A stretch of 64,000 nucleotides of DNA from Alistipes sp. (GTDB lineage: Bacteria > Bacteroidota > Bacteroidia > Bacteroidales > Rikenellaceae), in contig JAFVRN010000015.1 of assembly GCA_017504265.1 (NCBI GenBank), positions 1 to 64,000 on the forward strand, in the 5' to 3' direction. Made by a program: the position numbers and the translations under genes. Every line of letters begins with the position of its first letter. The first letter of the stretch is position 1. The notes under the pieces were generated by a model. It was given only the letters and a program-made list of their open reading frames with translations. It searched no databases and was not told the DNA's origin. Shown here in pieces: positions 26,855 through 36,090 of this stretch.

Positions 26855-28150
26855 CTATTGCACGGTGATAAGATAGTAGTTCTTCTTGCCTCGCTGCACC
26901 AAGAGGTACTTACCGGCGATAAGGTCAGCCTCGGTAACAGCTCTCACAGCATCCGTCACCTTCTCCTTGTTTAGCTGCACGCCACCGCCCTGCACCATCT
27001 TGCGGCACTCACCCTTCGATGGGAATACCTTGCATACCTCGGCTATGATGTCGATAAAAGGCTTGCCCAAATCCTCACGTGTGATTGTGAACTGAGGTAC
27101 ACCCTCGAATACCTGTAAAAGAGTAGCCTCGTCCAGCGAGCGCAACGCCTCGGATGTCGCATTGCCAAACAGGATGTTGGTAGCAGCCTGCGCCTTTTCG
27201 AGCTCCTCGCGTGAGTGAATCATCGTGGTAAGCTCCTCGGCAAGACGCTTCTGCAATATGCGTAGGTGGGGTGCCTCGTCGTGCTCGGCAATAAGACGCT
27301 CGATAGTCTCACGGTCGAGAAGCGTGAATATCTTGATGTAACGCTTGGCATCATCGTCACTCACGTTGAGCCAGAACTGATAGAACTTATATGGCGAGGT
27401 GTAACGCGCATCGAGCCATACGTTGCCACTCTCGGTCTTGCCAAACTTCGTGCCGTCGGCCTTGGTGATAAGCGGGCAGGTGATAGCAAAGGCCTCAGCC
27501 TCAGCACCAAGCTTGCGACGAATCAGCTCTGTACCCGTCGTGATGTTACCCCACTGGTCGGCACCACCAAGCTGCACCTTACAGTCATACTGCTGATAGA
27601 GGTGCAGGAAGTCGTATCCCTGCAACAGCTGGTAGGTAAACTCCGTAAACGACATACCATCGCCTTCGCCATTGAAACGCTTCTTAACAGAGTCCTTGGC
27701 CATCATATAGTTTACTGTGATGCACTTGCCGATGTCACGCGCAAAGTCAAGGAACGAGAACTCCTTCATCCAGTCGTAGTTATTGACCAAGAGAGCATGG
27801 TTATCGGCCTCGGAGTCGAAGTCGATAAGTTTTGCAAGCTGGTTTTTGATAGCCTCCTGATTGTGACGTAATGTTGCCTCATCCAAGAGGTTACGCTCCT
27901 GCGACTTGCCCGAAGGGTCGCCAATCATACCCGTAGCACCACCGATAAGGGCGATAGGACGGTGACCACACATCTGGAAGTGCTTCAAAATCATAACACC
28001 TACAAGGTGACCTATATGCAATGAGTCGGCTGTGGGGTCAATACCAAGGTAGGCTGTTGTCATCTCCTTCTGCAACTGCTCCTTAGCACCCGGCATTATG
28101 GTATGTATCATACCACGCCATTCAAGCTCCTGAACAAAATCTTTAATCAT
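26855..28150 (-). CDS. tyrS: Tyrosyl-tRNA synthetase
   Basis: A 431-residue class I synthetase. HIGH is exact (residues 45-48, [11 protein letters not shown]), the KMSKS loop is KFGKTESG, and the C-terminus is an S4-type RNA-binding domain ([20 protein letters not shown]). It attaches tyrosine to tRNA-Tyr. It is followed directly by folB. Upstream lies repeat array C; I find no clear -7 box between the array and the start. Confidence 0.97.
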   Translation of the reverse strand: MIKDFVQELEWRGMIHTIMPGAKEQLQKEMTTAYLGIDPTADSLHIGHLVGVMILKHFQMCGHRPIALIGGATGMIGDPSGKSQERNLLDEATLRHNQEAIKNQLAKLIDFDSEADNHALLVNNYDWMKEFSFLDFARDIGKCITVNYMMAKDSVKKRFNGEGDGMSFTEFTYQLLQGYDFLHLYQQYDCKVQLGGADQWGNITTGTELIRRKLGAEAEAFAITCPLITKADGTKFGKTESGNVWLDARYTSPYKFYQFWLNVSDDDAKRYIKIFTLLDRETIERLIAEHDEAPHLRILQKRLAEELTTMIHSREELEKAQAATNILFGNATSEALRSLDEATLLQVFEGVPQFTITREDLGKPFIDIIAEVCKVFPSKGECRKMVQGGGVQLNKEKVTDAVRAVTEADLIAGKYLLVQRGKKNYYLITVQ

Positions 28151-28175
28151 AGTATCTTAGTTTAAGTTAATTCAT

Positions 28176-28800
28176 CACAATGTTGCTTACATAGGGCATA
28201 GCCGCCAAGTCGAAATTGGCACGGATGGGGAGTTGTGGTATTTCCCATTCGGGCAATGAGCTTGGTGGCGCAGATGCGCCTTTATGCAAAGAACCCAATT
28301 TGTTGTCAGAAAGGTGCAGATGTACCGCCAAGTCGAAATTAGCACGGATGGGACATACTAAGTGGTATTTCCCATTCGGGCAATGAGCTTGGTGGCGCAG
28401 ATGCGCCTTTACGCAAAGAACCCAATTTGTTGTCAGAAAGGTGCAGATGTGCCGCCAAGTCGAAATTGGCACGGATGGGACATACTAAGTGTATTTCCCA
28501 TTCGGGACAATGAGCTTGGTGGCGCAGATGCGCCTTTATGCAAAGAACCCAATTTGTTGTCAGAAAGGTGCAGATGTACCGCCAAGTCGAAATTGGCACG
28601 GATGGGACATACTAAGTGGTATTTCCCATTCGGGGCAATGAGCTTGGTGGTGCAGATGCGCCTTTATGCAAAGAGCCCAATTTGTTGTCAGAAAGGTGCA
28701 GATGTACCGCCAAGTCGAAATTGACACGGATGGGGAGTTGTGGTATTTCCCATTCGGGACAATGAGCTTGGCGGCGCAGATGCGCCTTTATCACAACAAA
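28176..28800. repeat. Hairpin-repeat array C (five units) between dnaX and tyrS
   Basis: The block GCCAAGTCG recurs at 28204, 28327, 28454, 28581 and 28709, giving unit lengths of 123, 127, 127 and 128 bp; the fifth is cut short by the dnaX stop codon at 28801. A degenerate half unit precedes the first. Each unit carries the sequence ACGGATGGG ... CCCATTCGGG as a stem. Units 2-4 have the CATACTAAGT loop, whereas the two outer units have GAGTTGT instead. The stretch TTGTCAGAAAGGTGCAGATG links it to array A. Confidence 0.9.
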
Positions 28801-30654
28801 TTACTCGGCATCGAGAACCAACCGCTCTATCATATCGGTGAGGTTTTCGTTGCGCTCAGTCATATAACGGAGCCTATCCTCGATGGTTATGGGGCGTGCC
28901 GTCTTTACTTTCTCGTGAAGCTCCACCTCTAAGAGGATAGGGCCGACAACACCCGAGGCCTTAGCTATCTTGTTTGTCCACTCCTGCGTGTCGCGCAAAA
29001 GTTCGGTCTTTAACTCTGCCGAGACCACATCCACCGTAACCACATTACCCTTCACACGCATGGTATCGAAGACGACACCATAGCGGCGATTACCGGCCAT
29101 AACCTGCTGCACGAAGCTATCTTTGACAGCGTTTATCTTGGCCTCGCAGTCGGGGTCTACAACAGGTTGTCGGTCCTGTAACTCGGCATTGCCGGCATCA
29201 TTAGAGGAGGCGGCATCGGCATCCATCATCGCCGATAGCGATATGCGGGATACCGCAGGCTTTATTGTCGTGGCACGACGTTGCATAACACCCTTATCGG
29301 CCGCGGTAGAGGTAGCCACACTATTGGCGATGTTCTCACCATCGGTCTCATCGGCCTTCGGCATAGGCTGTGGTGCAGGCGCGGATGGTGGCACAACGCG
29401 TTGCTCGGGTTGTGACTCGACTGTCTGCTGCATAGGGGTAGCTGCGGCTACGGGTGCCGATGTCTGCCTTGGCTGCGGCTGTGGCTGTGGTACGGCCACG
29501 GCAGGAGCGAGTTCGGGCAGTGCTACCTCTGTTGCATAGGTCAGCGTTACGGTGTCACTATTTTTTTTTGGGCCGAGACCCGCAATCTTCATAAGTCCCA
29601 GCTCGACAAGTAATCTTTGATTTGACGATTGTCGTATGCGGCCATCAGCCTCGGTGAGCAACGATATGGCACCGAATAAGAAGGCTTCGTCGCATAGTGC
29701 CGCCTGCGCCTTGTATCGCTCCACGAGGCTTCCCGTGAACTCGACGAGCGAGATTGCAGGGCCCTTGGACATAAGCAGGTCGCGCATATGGGCATTCAAT
29801 CCCGATATAAATATCTGCGGCGAGAAGCCCTTGGCAAGCACACCGTCGAAGGCGATAAGGGCATCTACATAGCGTCCCTCACGCAGCATATCGGTGATAG
29901 AGAAGTAGGTGTCGTAGTCGAGGACATTGAGCGTAGCGGCCACATCCTTGTAGTTGAGCTTATTGCCGCAGAACGACACCGCCTTATCGAACATCGAGAG
30001 GGCATCACGCATACCTCCATCGGCCTTGTGCGATATAAGATTGAGAGCCTCATCATCGGCATCGACACCCTCCTGCGAGGCGATGTAGCGGAGATACTCC
30101 ACACCATCCTCAACACGTATACGGTTGAAGTCGTATATCTGACAACGTGACAGTATGGTGGGGATAATCTTGTGCTTCTCGGTCGTGGCGAGGATGAATA
30201 TGGCGTGGCGTGGCGGCTCTTCCAAGGTTTTGAGGAAGGCGTTGAACGCGGCAGCCGAGAGCATATGCACCTCGTCTATGACGAATACCGAGTAGCTACC
30301 CTGCTGCGGAATGATACGCACCTGCTCTATGAGGTTGCGGATGTCGTCCACCGAGTTGTTCGACGCTGCATCCAACTCGTGAACATTGAGCGAACGACCC
30401 TCGTTGAACGAACGGCACGACTCACACTCGTTGCACGCCTCGCCACCCTGCGGATTTTGGCAGTTTATGGTCTTGGCGAAGATACGGGCGCAGGTGGTCT
30501 TGCCCACACCGCGAGGGCCACAGAAGAGGTAGGCATGGGCAAGCTGTCCACGCTCCACGGCATTCTTCAATGTGGATGTTATATGACGCTGTCCTACAAC
30601 CGATGCGAAGGTTGCAGGGCGATACTTACGTGCTGAAACAACAAAATTCTCCAT
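28801..30654 (-). CDS. dnaX: DNA polymerase III subunit tau/gamma
   Basis: A 617-residue clamp-loader ATPase. Walker A is GPRGVGKTT (46-54), zinc cysteines are Cys65, 74, 77 and 80, and DEVH is at 127-130. Domains I-III end near residue 360; then comes a Pro/Gln/Ala-rich linker (about 385-450) and a C-terminal tau-type domain. A run of nine A in the coding strand spans codons 362-365 (see separate entry). A one-base slip there stops translation at once, which would give a gamma-like 365-residue product. Its stop codon abuts repeat array C. Confidence 0.96.
   Translation of the reverse strand: MENFVVSARKYRPATFASVVGQRHITSTLKNAVERGQLAHAYLFCGPRGVGKTTCARIFAKTINCQNPQGGEACNECESCRSFNEGRSLNVHELDAASNNSVDDIRNLIEQVRIIPQQGSYSVFVIDEVHMLSAAAFNAFLKTLEEPPRHAIFILATTEKHKIIPTILSRCQIYDFNRIRVEDGVEYLRYIASQEGVDADDEALNLISHKADGGMRDALSMFDKAVSFCGNKLNYKDVAATLNVLDYDTYFSITDMLREGRYVDALIAFDGVLAKGFSPQIFISGLNAHMRDLLMSKGPAISLVEFTGSLVERYKAQAALCDEAFLFGAISLLTEADGRIRQSSNQRLLVELGLMKIAGLGPKKNSDTVTLTYATEVALPELAPAVAVPQPQPQPRQTSAPVAAATPMQQTVESQPEQRVVPPSAPAPQPMPKADETDGENIANSVATSTAADKGVMQRRATTIKPAVSRISLSAMMDADAASSNDAGNAELQDRQPVVDPDCEAKINAVKDSFVQQVMAGNRRYGVVFDTMRVKGNVVTVDVVSAELKTELLRDTQEWTNKIAKASGVVGPILLEVELHEKVKTARPITIEDRLRYMTERNENLTDMIERLVLDAE
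29561..29569 (-). other. A9 slip site inside dnaX
   Basis: The coding strand reads GGC CCA AAA AAA AAT AGT, with nine A in a row. Adding one A (or a -1 shift) gives CCA AAA AAA AAA TAG, an immediate stop after residue 365. Losing one A leads to a stop four codons later. Both products end just after the ATPase/oligomerisation part, as gamma does in E. coli (ribosomal frameshift) and in Thermus (slippage on A9). Confidence 0.6.
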
Positions 30655-30661
30655 AACTCGA

Positions 30662-30669
30662 CAAAGATA
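30662..30669 (-). promoter_or_regulatory. -7 box of dnaX
   Basis: TATCTTTG on the minus strand, eight bases before the dnaX start codon region (30654). The -33 element is not clear. If used, the leader would be very short. Confidence 0.45.
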
Positions 30670-30721
30670 CTAATTTTTTCGTTCTCTCCTACGCGCGCAC
30701 GCACATTTTTAACCCCCAAAA

Positions 30722-30751
30722 TTGCATTTTATGGCAAAAAGCTTACCTTTG
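30722..30751 (+). promoter_or_regulatory. Promoter of the phosphoesterase gene
   Basis: TTG (30722-30724), 19-bp spacer, TACCTTTG (30744-30751). The leader to the chosen ATG at 30789 is about 30 bases. Confidence 0.65.
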
Positions 30752-30788
30752 CACAAAATTGTGTCATCACCATAATCGAATACAGGGA

Positions 30789-31967
30789 ATGATTTTTCGC
30801 ACTATAACAGCTATTCTTGCGGCGATGTTATGCGTCGTCGGCGCATATGCCCAAAGAGGTCATAACAGCGGATTTAACCTCATTGTATTGGGCGACACAC
30901 AGCCTCAGACCGAGGAGCAGATAACACGTCTTAGCAACGAGATACTACCTGATATAGAAGAGATTATCGCGGAATATGATACGGATGACGACATCCCCGA
31001 GATTATCCTTATCACGGGAGATGTGGTATGGGATACAATGGCCTTTCTACCCCGCATAAAGCAGATGTTCGAGGCATTGGGCGTAGAGCTTTTCACCGTG
31101 CCGGGCAACCACGACTACGACCGCACTATTGTCGGTCGTGAGCATCGTGCATTACGCGAGTACAGAGCGACATTCGGGCGACGATACTACGCTACAACCA
31201 TTGGTCAAAGTCATCTCATAGCTCTCGACAATATACTCTACACGAGCTATGACGACTACTCGATAGGCATCGACCGCAAACAGATGCGCTGGCTGCGACG
31301 CACGCTGCGACATATCCCGCATGACAGTCGTATAATAGTTGCGATGCATGCACCTGCGCTGAACTTTCGCACCGAGGAGCTGCTACCCTATGCCCAAGAG
31401 ATTATCGACCTCGCCGAGGGACGCGAACTACACTTCATAACAGGACATAGGCATCAAAACAGCACCGCATATATCAACCGTACAACGACCGAACACTCCG
31501 TAGCACAAGTAAATGGAAATCTATGGTTTGCGCCATACTGTGTCGATGGTACGCCACGTGGCGTACTCTGTGTCGAGGAGAAGGAGGAGGCATTGAGGTG
31601 GCACTTCCGCACCTTGGGCGAGGAGCGTGACTATCAAATGAAGGCATACCCCGCAGGCAGCGTAGATGGCAACGAGGAGTATATCGTAGTGAAGGTATGG
31701 GCATGGGATGAACGTTGGCGCGTGGAGTGGAGCGAAGAGGGTGTTGCACAAGGTGTCATGGAGCAGATTGAGGCACACGACCCCGACTATATGCACTACG
31801 TGGACAACGAGGCCGACCATCCCGAACATATCATGCAGCGACTACGAAGCTCGGCACGCCCCACAAAGCATCTCTTCCGCTGTCGTCCCTCCAATCCCGA
31901 CAGCACGATTACCATCACCGCAACAGACTCATTCGGAGATAGTTACTCCCTGACAATCACTCCCTGA
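30789..31967 (+). CDS. Exported calcineurin-like metallophosphoesterase
   Basis: A 392-residue protein from the chosen start (MIFRTITAILAAMLCVVGAY, signal peptide ending AYAQ); a frame extending ten codons upstream would overlap the promoter region. Metal motifs appear in order: GDTQ, GDVVWD, GNHDYD, MHAP and GHRHQN. The last 120 residues form a separate beta-rich C-terminal domain seen in Bacteroidota phosphoesterases. The substrate is unknown. The gene ends tail to tail with comF, sharing 11 bp. Confidence 0.88.
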   Translation: MIFRTITAILAAMLCVVGAYAQRGHNSGFNLIVLGDTQPQTEEQITRLSNEILPDIEEIIAEYDTDDDIPEIILITGDVVWDTMAFLPRIKQMFEALGVELFTVPGNHDYDRTIVGREHRALREYRATFGRRYYATTIGQSHLIALDNILYTSYDDYSIGIDRKQMRWLRRTLRHIPHDSRIIVAMHAPALNFRTEELLPYAQEIIDLAEGRELHFITGHRHQNSTAYINRTTTEHSVAQVNGNLWFAPYCVDGTPRGVLCVEEKEEALRWHFRTLGEERDYQMKAYPAGSVDGNEEYIVVKVWAWDERWRVEWSEEGVAQGVMEQIEAHDPDYMHYVDNEADHPEHIMQRLRSSARPTKHLFRCRPSNPDSTITITATDSFGDSYSLTITP

Positions 31968-32667
31968 GTATACGGCGTGTTACGGCTAGCGTAGCCACCG
32001 ATATGCGGCAGTCGGGAACGGCCTCGACGATTGTCGATATGCACGATGTGAGGGTTGCTCCCGAGGTTAGCACATCGTCTACTACGAGTATATGGCGACC
32101 GCGCAACTTATCACTTCGGCGCACGACAAAGAGCCTATCCACATTTGCCCAACGCTCGCTAACCCTACGGCGTGCCTGCGACGGATTATTACGTCTTCTT
32201 CGTATGGCATTGCCACACAATTCTACACCCAAGGCCTTGGCGATACCCTCGGCGAGATAATAGGATTGATTATATCCTCGTCGCATCCTTTTTAGCGGAT
32301 GCAGAGGTACAGGAACGACAAGATCAATATCGTCATACAGAGCCGAGTCGCGCAACTCTGCACCATACCACGCACCCATATTTCGAGCAATAGCCCACCG
32401 CCCGCCATACTTAAAGCGGTGTATCAGAGTACGCCACACGCTACCCTCCGAGAAGAAGAACATCGACGAGGCATGAACAACAGGCACAAGACCCGCAAAG
32501 AGCTCCTTGACAGGGTTATCCTCCTCCAACCAATACTTCGTAAGAGGTATACGGTAACGGCAATTGATACAGATGCCGTGGTGCGCCGCATCTATATCCT
32601 CGCCACAAGCCATACACTGCCTGCGATAGAGCAGCGAGCTTACGGCACTCCATATATTACCAAGCAT
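31957..32667 (-). CDS. ComF-family phosphoribosyltransferase-like protein
   Basis: About 236 residues from the chosen start (MLGNIWSAVSSLLYRRQC); longer frames read into priA. The N-terminal zinc finger is CMACGEDIDAAHHGICINC. The PRT domain has VVPVPLHPLKRMRRGYNQ and the PRPP-binding ILVVDDVLTSGATL. ComF proteins are tied to DNA uptake or to use of DNA ends, and PriA is a ComF neighbour or partner in other bacteria. The start overlaps the priA stop by 11 bp. Confidence 0.9.
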   Translation of the reverse strand: MLGNIWSAVSSLLYRRQCMACGEDIDAAHHGICINCRYRIPLTKYWLEEDNPVKELFAGLVPVVHASSMFFFSEGSVWRTLIHRFKYGGRWAIARNMGAWYGAELRDSALYDDIDLVVPVPLHPLKRMRRGYNQSYYLAEGIAKALGVELCGNAIRRRRNNPSQARRRVSERWANVDRLFVVRRSDKLRGRHILVVDDVLTSGATLTSCISTIVEAVPDCRISVATLAVTRRILRE

Positions 32668-34915
32668 CGACATCGACATTAATAACAACACTGCGATAGC
32701 GGGGCTCACGTGACAATTCGTCGAGAGCCTCACGCAGCAACTTACGGGCACGACGCATAGAGGCTCCGCTCTCTATCTTTACGAGAATCTCTGCACGGTG
32801 TTCACCATGGAGCATCTCAACAGCAGCCGAGACAGGGCCTAAGATACGTGCTCCAAACTTACGGTGCAGAATAGAGGTAAGAGTATGAGCAGCATAGCGC
32901 AATAATTCGTACTCTCTGTGTCGTAGCAACAAGCGTATGATGTGTGAGTAGGGAGGATAGCAGAAGGCCTCGCGCTCGGCAAGCTCCGAGAGTGCCACAG
33001 CACGATAATCGCCACCTGCAACCTGCTGTATGACAGGATGTGACGGCTGTGATGTTTGTATAATGACACGACCCCGCTTATTACGTCGTCCGGCACGTCC
33101 TGCGACCTGCATCATAAGCTGGAAGGCTCGCTCGGCAGCCCTGAAATCGGGAGCCGAAAGCAGGTTGTCGGCATTGAGTATTCCCACGGTGGTAACACCG
33201 CCGAAGTCAAAGCCCTTGGTGATAATCTGCGTGCCTACAAGAATATCGGTGTCACCCGCCTCGAAGTCGCGCACGATACGTCTAAACTGCCGCTCCGAAG
33301 ATGCGGTATCGCCATCCAGACGTGCTACACGCGCCTGCGGGAAGAGGCGTGAAATCTCCTCCTCGACCTTCTCCGTGCCGAAGCCCATAGAGGCCATATC
33401 GCGTGTCTGACAGTTGGGGCACACATCACTGCGCTCCTCACGATAGCCACAATAGTGGCACTCCATAGCCGAGGAGGCCTTATGTTGCGTAAGCGTTACG
33501 TTACAACGGGGACAACGTGGCGAATAGCCACACGTGCGACACTGCATATAGGGGGCATAGCCACGTCGATTTTGGAAGAGGATGACCTGCTCGCCACCAT
33601 TGAGCGATGTCTCGACAGCATCGAGCAGCTCACGATTGAAGTGTATACGTCGCTCGCCACGCTTCACGGCACGCAACGTATCGGATACAACAACCTCGGG
33701 GAGTTCTGCATCGCCCCAACGCTCGTTGAGCTCTACATAACCATACTTACCCGAGAGGGCATTGACATAACTTTCGAGCGATGGCGTGGCACTGCCAAGC
33801 ACCACCGAAGCTCGGTAGATGCGCCCCATAATCACAGCGCAGTCACGGCCATTATATCGTGGCGACATATCGCTCTGCTTATAGCTTGGGTCGTGCTCCT
33901 CATCGACGATGATAAGCCCCGGGTGCAGCATAGGCAGAAAGAGTGCCGAGCGCACACCCACAATAAGTTCTCCGCCCGATGCACAAGCAAGACGCAGATA
34001 GACCTGACCACGACGCGATGGCGTGAGGCGAGAATGATAGGTGGTGATACGACCTTCGAAGATACGTTCCAGACGCTCGACAAGCTGCGAGGTAAAGACA
34101 ATTTCCGGAACAAGCAACATAACATCCCGTCCACGCGAGAGTTCATCGGCAATAAGATGTATGTATATCTCTGTCTTGCCCGAGCCTGTAATGCCGTGCA
34201 GAAGTGCAACACGACCCTCGCTATGCGCACTGCGTATACCCCTGAGTGCAGCATCCTGTGCCGAGGATAGGCGAGGTAGCAGGAAGTCGCTCGCAGCTAC
34301 GGGTGTCGATGATTCACGCAGACGCAACTCGCTACGTATAAGAGATTTGCTACGCAGCGCAGAGAGCATACCGGCATCTATATCCACCATTGCACGTGGC
34401 ACAAATCCATCCCGAGCGCCACGCTCTGCAGCCAAGGCTGCGATAGCATCCATTGCCTCGGTGCGGCGAGGTGCACGGCGTGAGTATTTTGCAACATAAG
34501 CGGCCAACGCCTCCTCTGTACACAGCTCCTCGGCAAGAGCGATATAAGTCTGCTTCGACGGCTCGATACTACGCTCATCCAACTCCGACAGCGTACTTGC
34601 CGAGGGCTTGGCCAACGATGGCAGCGCAATACGCATAACCTCGCCCAGCGTAGACATATAGTAGTCTGCAATCCACTCCCAAAGCTCCATAGCCTTGGGC
34701 GTAAGCAACGGGAAGGAGTATAGCTTACGTATGACTGATTTAAGGCGCGGATAGTCGGGACGCTGCTCCGACAACGACCATACTATACCCGTATAATAAC
34801 GGCTGCTGCCAAACTGTACGACAACGGCATCACCCACAACCACACCCAGCTTCTCATCCACCTCGAAGGTGTATGCCGGCTGTGCCAAGGGGAGTACCAC
34901 TTGTGCGTATAGCAT
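32657..34915 (-). CDS. priA: Primosomal helicase PriA
   Basis: A 752-residue superfamily 2 helicase that restarts stalled replication forks. It has an N-terminal 3'-DNA-binding domain, Walker A HGITGSGKTEIY, DEEH in IVDEEHDPSYKQ, and the zinc-binding insert (CRTCGYSPRCPRC, CHYCGY, CPNC). It lies between yitT (27 bp upstream) and comF, all on the minus strand. Confidence 0.97.
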   Translation of the reverse strand: MLYAQVVLPLAQPAYTFEVDEKLGVVVGDAVVVQFGSSRYYTGIVWSLSEQRPDYPRLKSVIRKLYSFPLLTPKAMELWEWIADYYMSTLGEVMRIALPSLAKPSASTLSELDERSIEPSKQTYIALAEELCTEEALAAYVAKYSRRAPRRTEAMDAIAALAAERGARDGFVPRAMVDIDAGMLSALRSKSLIRSELRLRESSTPVAASDFLLPRLSSAQDAALRGIRSAHSEGRVALLHGITGSGKTEIYIHLIADELSRGRDVMLLVPEIVFTSQLVERLERIFEGRITTYHSRLTPSRRGQVYLRLACASGGELIVGVRSALFLPMLHPGLIIVDEEHDPSYKQSDMSPRYNGRDCAVIMGRIYRASVVLGSATPSLESYVNALSGKYGYVELNERWGDAELPEVVVSDTLRAVKRGERRIHFNRELLDAVETSLNGGEQVILFQNRRGYAPYMQCRTCGYSPRCPRCNVTLTQHKASSAMECHYCGYREERSDVCPNCQTRDMASMGFGTEKVEEEISRLFPQARVARLDGDTASSERQFRRIVRDFEAGDTDILVGTQIITKGFDFGGVTTVGILNADNLLSAPDFRAAERAFQLMMQVAGRAGRRNKRGRVIIQTSQPSHPVIQQVAGGDYRAVALSELAEREAFCYPPYSHIIRLLLRHREYELLRYAAHTLTSILHRKFGARILGPVSAAVEMLHGEHRAEILVKIESGASMRRARKLLREALDELSREPRYRSVVINVDVDAW

Positions 34916-34941
34916 CGCAGCAGCTCTGTTACCGGCCTATG

Positions 34942-35910
34942 TTAGGCCTTGTTAAGAGCATCGAAACCCTGTCCGTATACACCCATTACCGAACCTACGG
35001 TAAGGAATGCCTTAGGATCCTGCTCTCTAATGAGTTTTAAGATTGTAGAGGTATCACGCTTACGGCATACCACCATAACAGCCTTAGATGGCTCTTTGGT
35101 ATACCAACCCATAGCATCGATAAGCGTTGCTCCGCGGTGAGCCTTCGTAAGAATCATATCGGCCATACCCTCATAGTCCTTACAGAAGATGATAATCTGG
35201 TTGGACTGCTGGTTACCCGACTGCACCAAATCCACCGTGTAGCCGATAACGGCAATCATTATAAATCCGTATACCATACGCGCAAAGGCCAACGACGACA
35301 ATGGCTCGATGACAGTCTCCACACCCGCCACGTTGATAGTGGTGGTAAGGAAGAGCGACGAGATAAGGATACCACAGTCGGTCATAAGCAATACACGACC
35401 ATAGCTTACCGTACGGAAGCGGTTGATAATCATAGCGACAATATCTGTACCACCTGTCGAACCTCCCTGCATGAAGGATACGGCAATACCGAGACCACAC
35501 GACGCAGCTCCAAGCACCACAAGAAGTAGATCTCCGGCGGCAACCTCGGCAAACATCTTGGTCATAATGCCATGTGGTAAGTATAGCTCCACGAGGTTGA
35601 ACATAATAGACATCGTAAAGATACAGAAGAGGGTCTTGATGCCGAACTTCCAACCTACGATAAGGACACCGAGGATAAGCAGAATGACGTTGATGATAAA
35701 TACCAACGTACCGATGGTCAGAATAGATGTCATACTTGCCGGAAGTATGGCATTGATAACCGTTGCCAAACCTGCGGCACCACCACCCATACCACCTGCG
35801 GGCAATACACATTCAAGCCAGCCAAAGGCGTAGCAAAACATACCGAAGGTCATCAGCAGATACTCCTTAACGCCGATGAGTATCGAACGAGATGAGAGAT
35901 TCAAACCCAT
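34942..35910 (-). CDS. YitT-family membrane protein
   Basis: A 322-residue protein with about six spans in the first 215 residues (for example FGMFCYAFGWLECVLPAGGM) and a soluble C-terminal DUF2179-type domain (about 235-315, IIFCKDYEGMADMIL, ending FLTVGSVMGVYGQGF). Function is unknown for the family. It starts the yitT-priA-comF run and its promoter overlaps a perfect palindrome. Confidence 0.9.
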   Translation of the reverse strand: MGLNLSSRSILIGVKEYLLMTFGMFCYAFGWLECVLPAGGMGGGAAGLATVINAILPASMTSILTIGTLVFIINVILLILGVLIVGWKFGIKTLFCIFTMSIMFNLVELYLPHGIMTKMFAEVAAGDLLLVVLGAASCGLGIAVSFMQGGSTGGTDIVAMIINRFRTVSYGRVLLMTDCGILISSLFLTTTINVAGVETVIEPLSSLAFARMVYGFIMIAVIGYTVDLVQSGNQQSNQIIIFCKDYEGMADMILTKAHRGATLIDAMGWYTKEPSKAVMVVCRKRDTSTILKLIREQDPKAFLTVGSVMGVYGQGFDALNKA

Positions 35911-35962
35911 ATCAATTCAATTAAATCTAAGTTAGTAATAGGCCTAAAAAAATATTATTGTT

Positions 35963-35984
35963 TCACAAATTTGTGACAAATGTA
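35963..35984 (-). promoter_or_regulatory. -7 box of yitT with a palindromic operator
   Basis: Minus-strand TACATTTG (35977-35984) is followed directly by the perfect 14-bp palindrome TCACAAATTTGTGA (35963-35976), which covers the expected transcription start. A regulator bound there would block the yitT-priA-comF promoter. The half site TGTGA recalls CRP-type sites but in inverted order and spacing, so I do not assign a regulator. Confidence 0.5.
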
Positions 35985-36032
35985 CAAACTTTAACTCGAA
36001 TTGTAGAATATTTTTCGTTTATTTTCCACAAC

Positions 36033-36069
36033 CTTTTGCAATGTGCCTATAATCAGCACATTGCAAAAG
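36033..36069 (-). terminator. Hairpin downstream of the first GH92 gene
   Basis: CTTTTGCAATGTGC (36033-36046) pairs perfectly with GCACATTGCAAAAG (36056-36069). It lies 20 bases after the GH92 stop codon (minus strand) and probably ends the glycosidase transcript, although no long T run follows. Confidence 0.65.
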
Positions 36070-36090
36070 ATAAGCAAATATTTCCTCCGA

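Noticed and set aside
19349..28800. The 123-bp arrays as CRISPR
   Set aside because: There are no short identical repeats split by unique spacers; the whole unit repeats, and no cas genes are present.
28167..28932. Open frames across array C as proteins
   Set aside because: They encode only translated repeat units and run into dnaX on the wrong strand.
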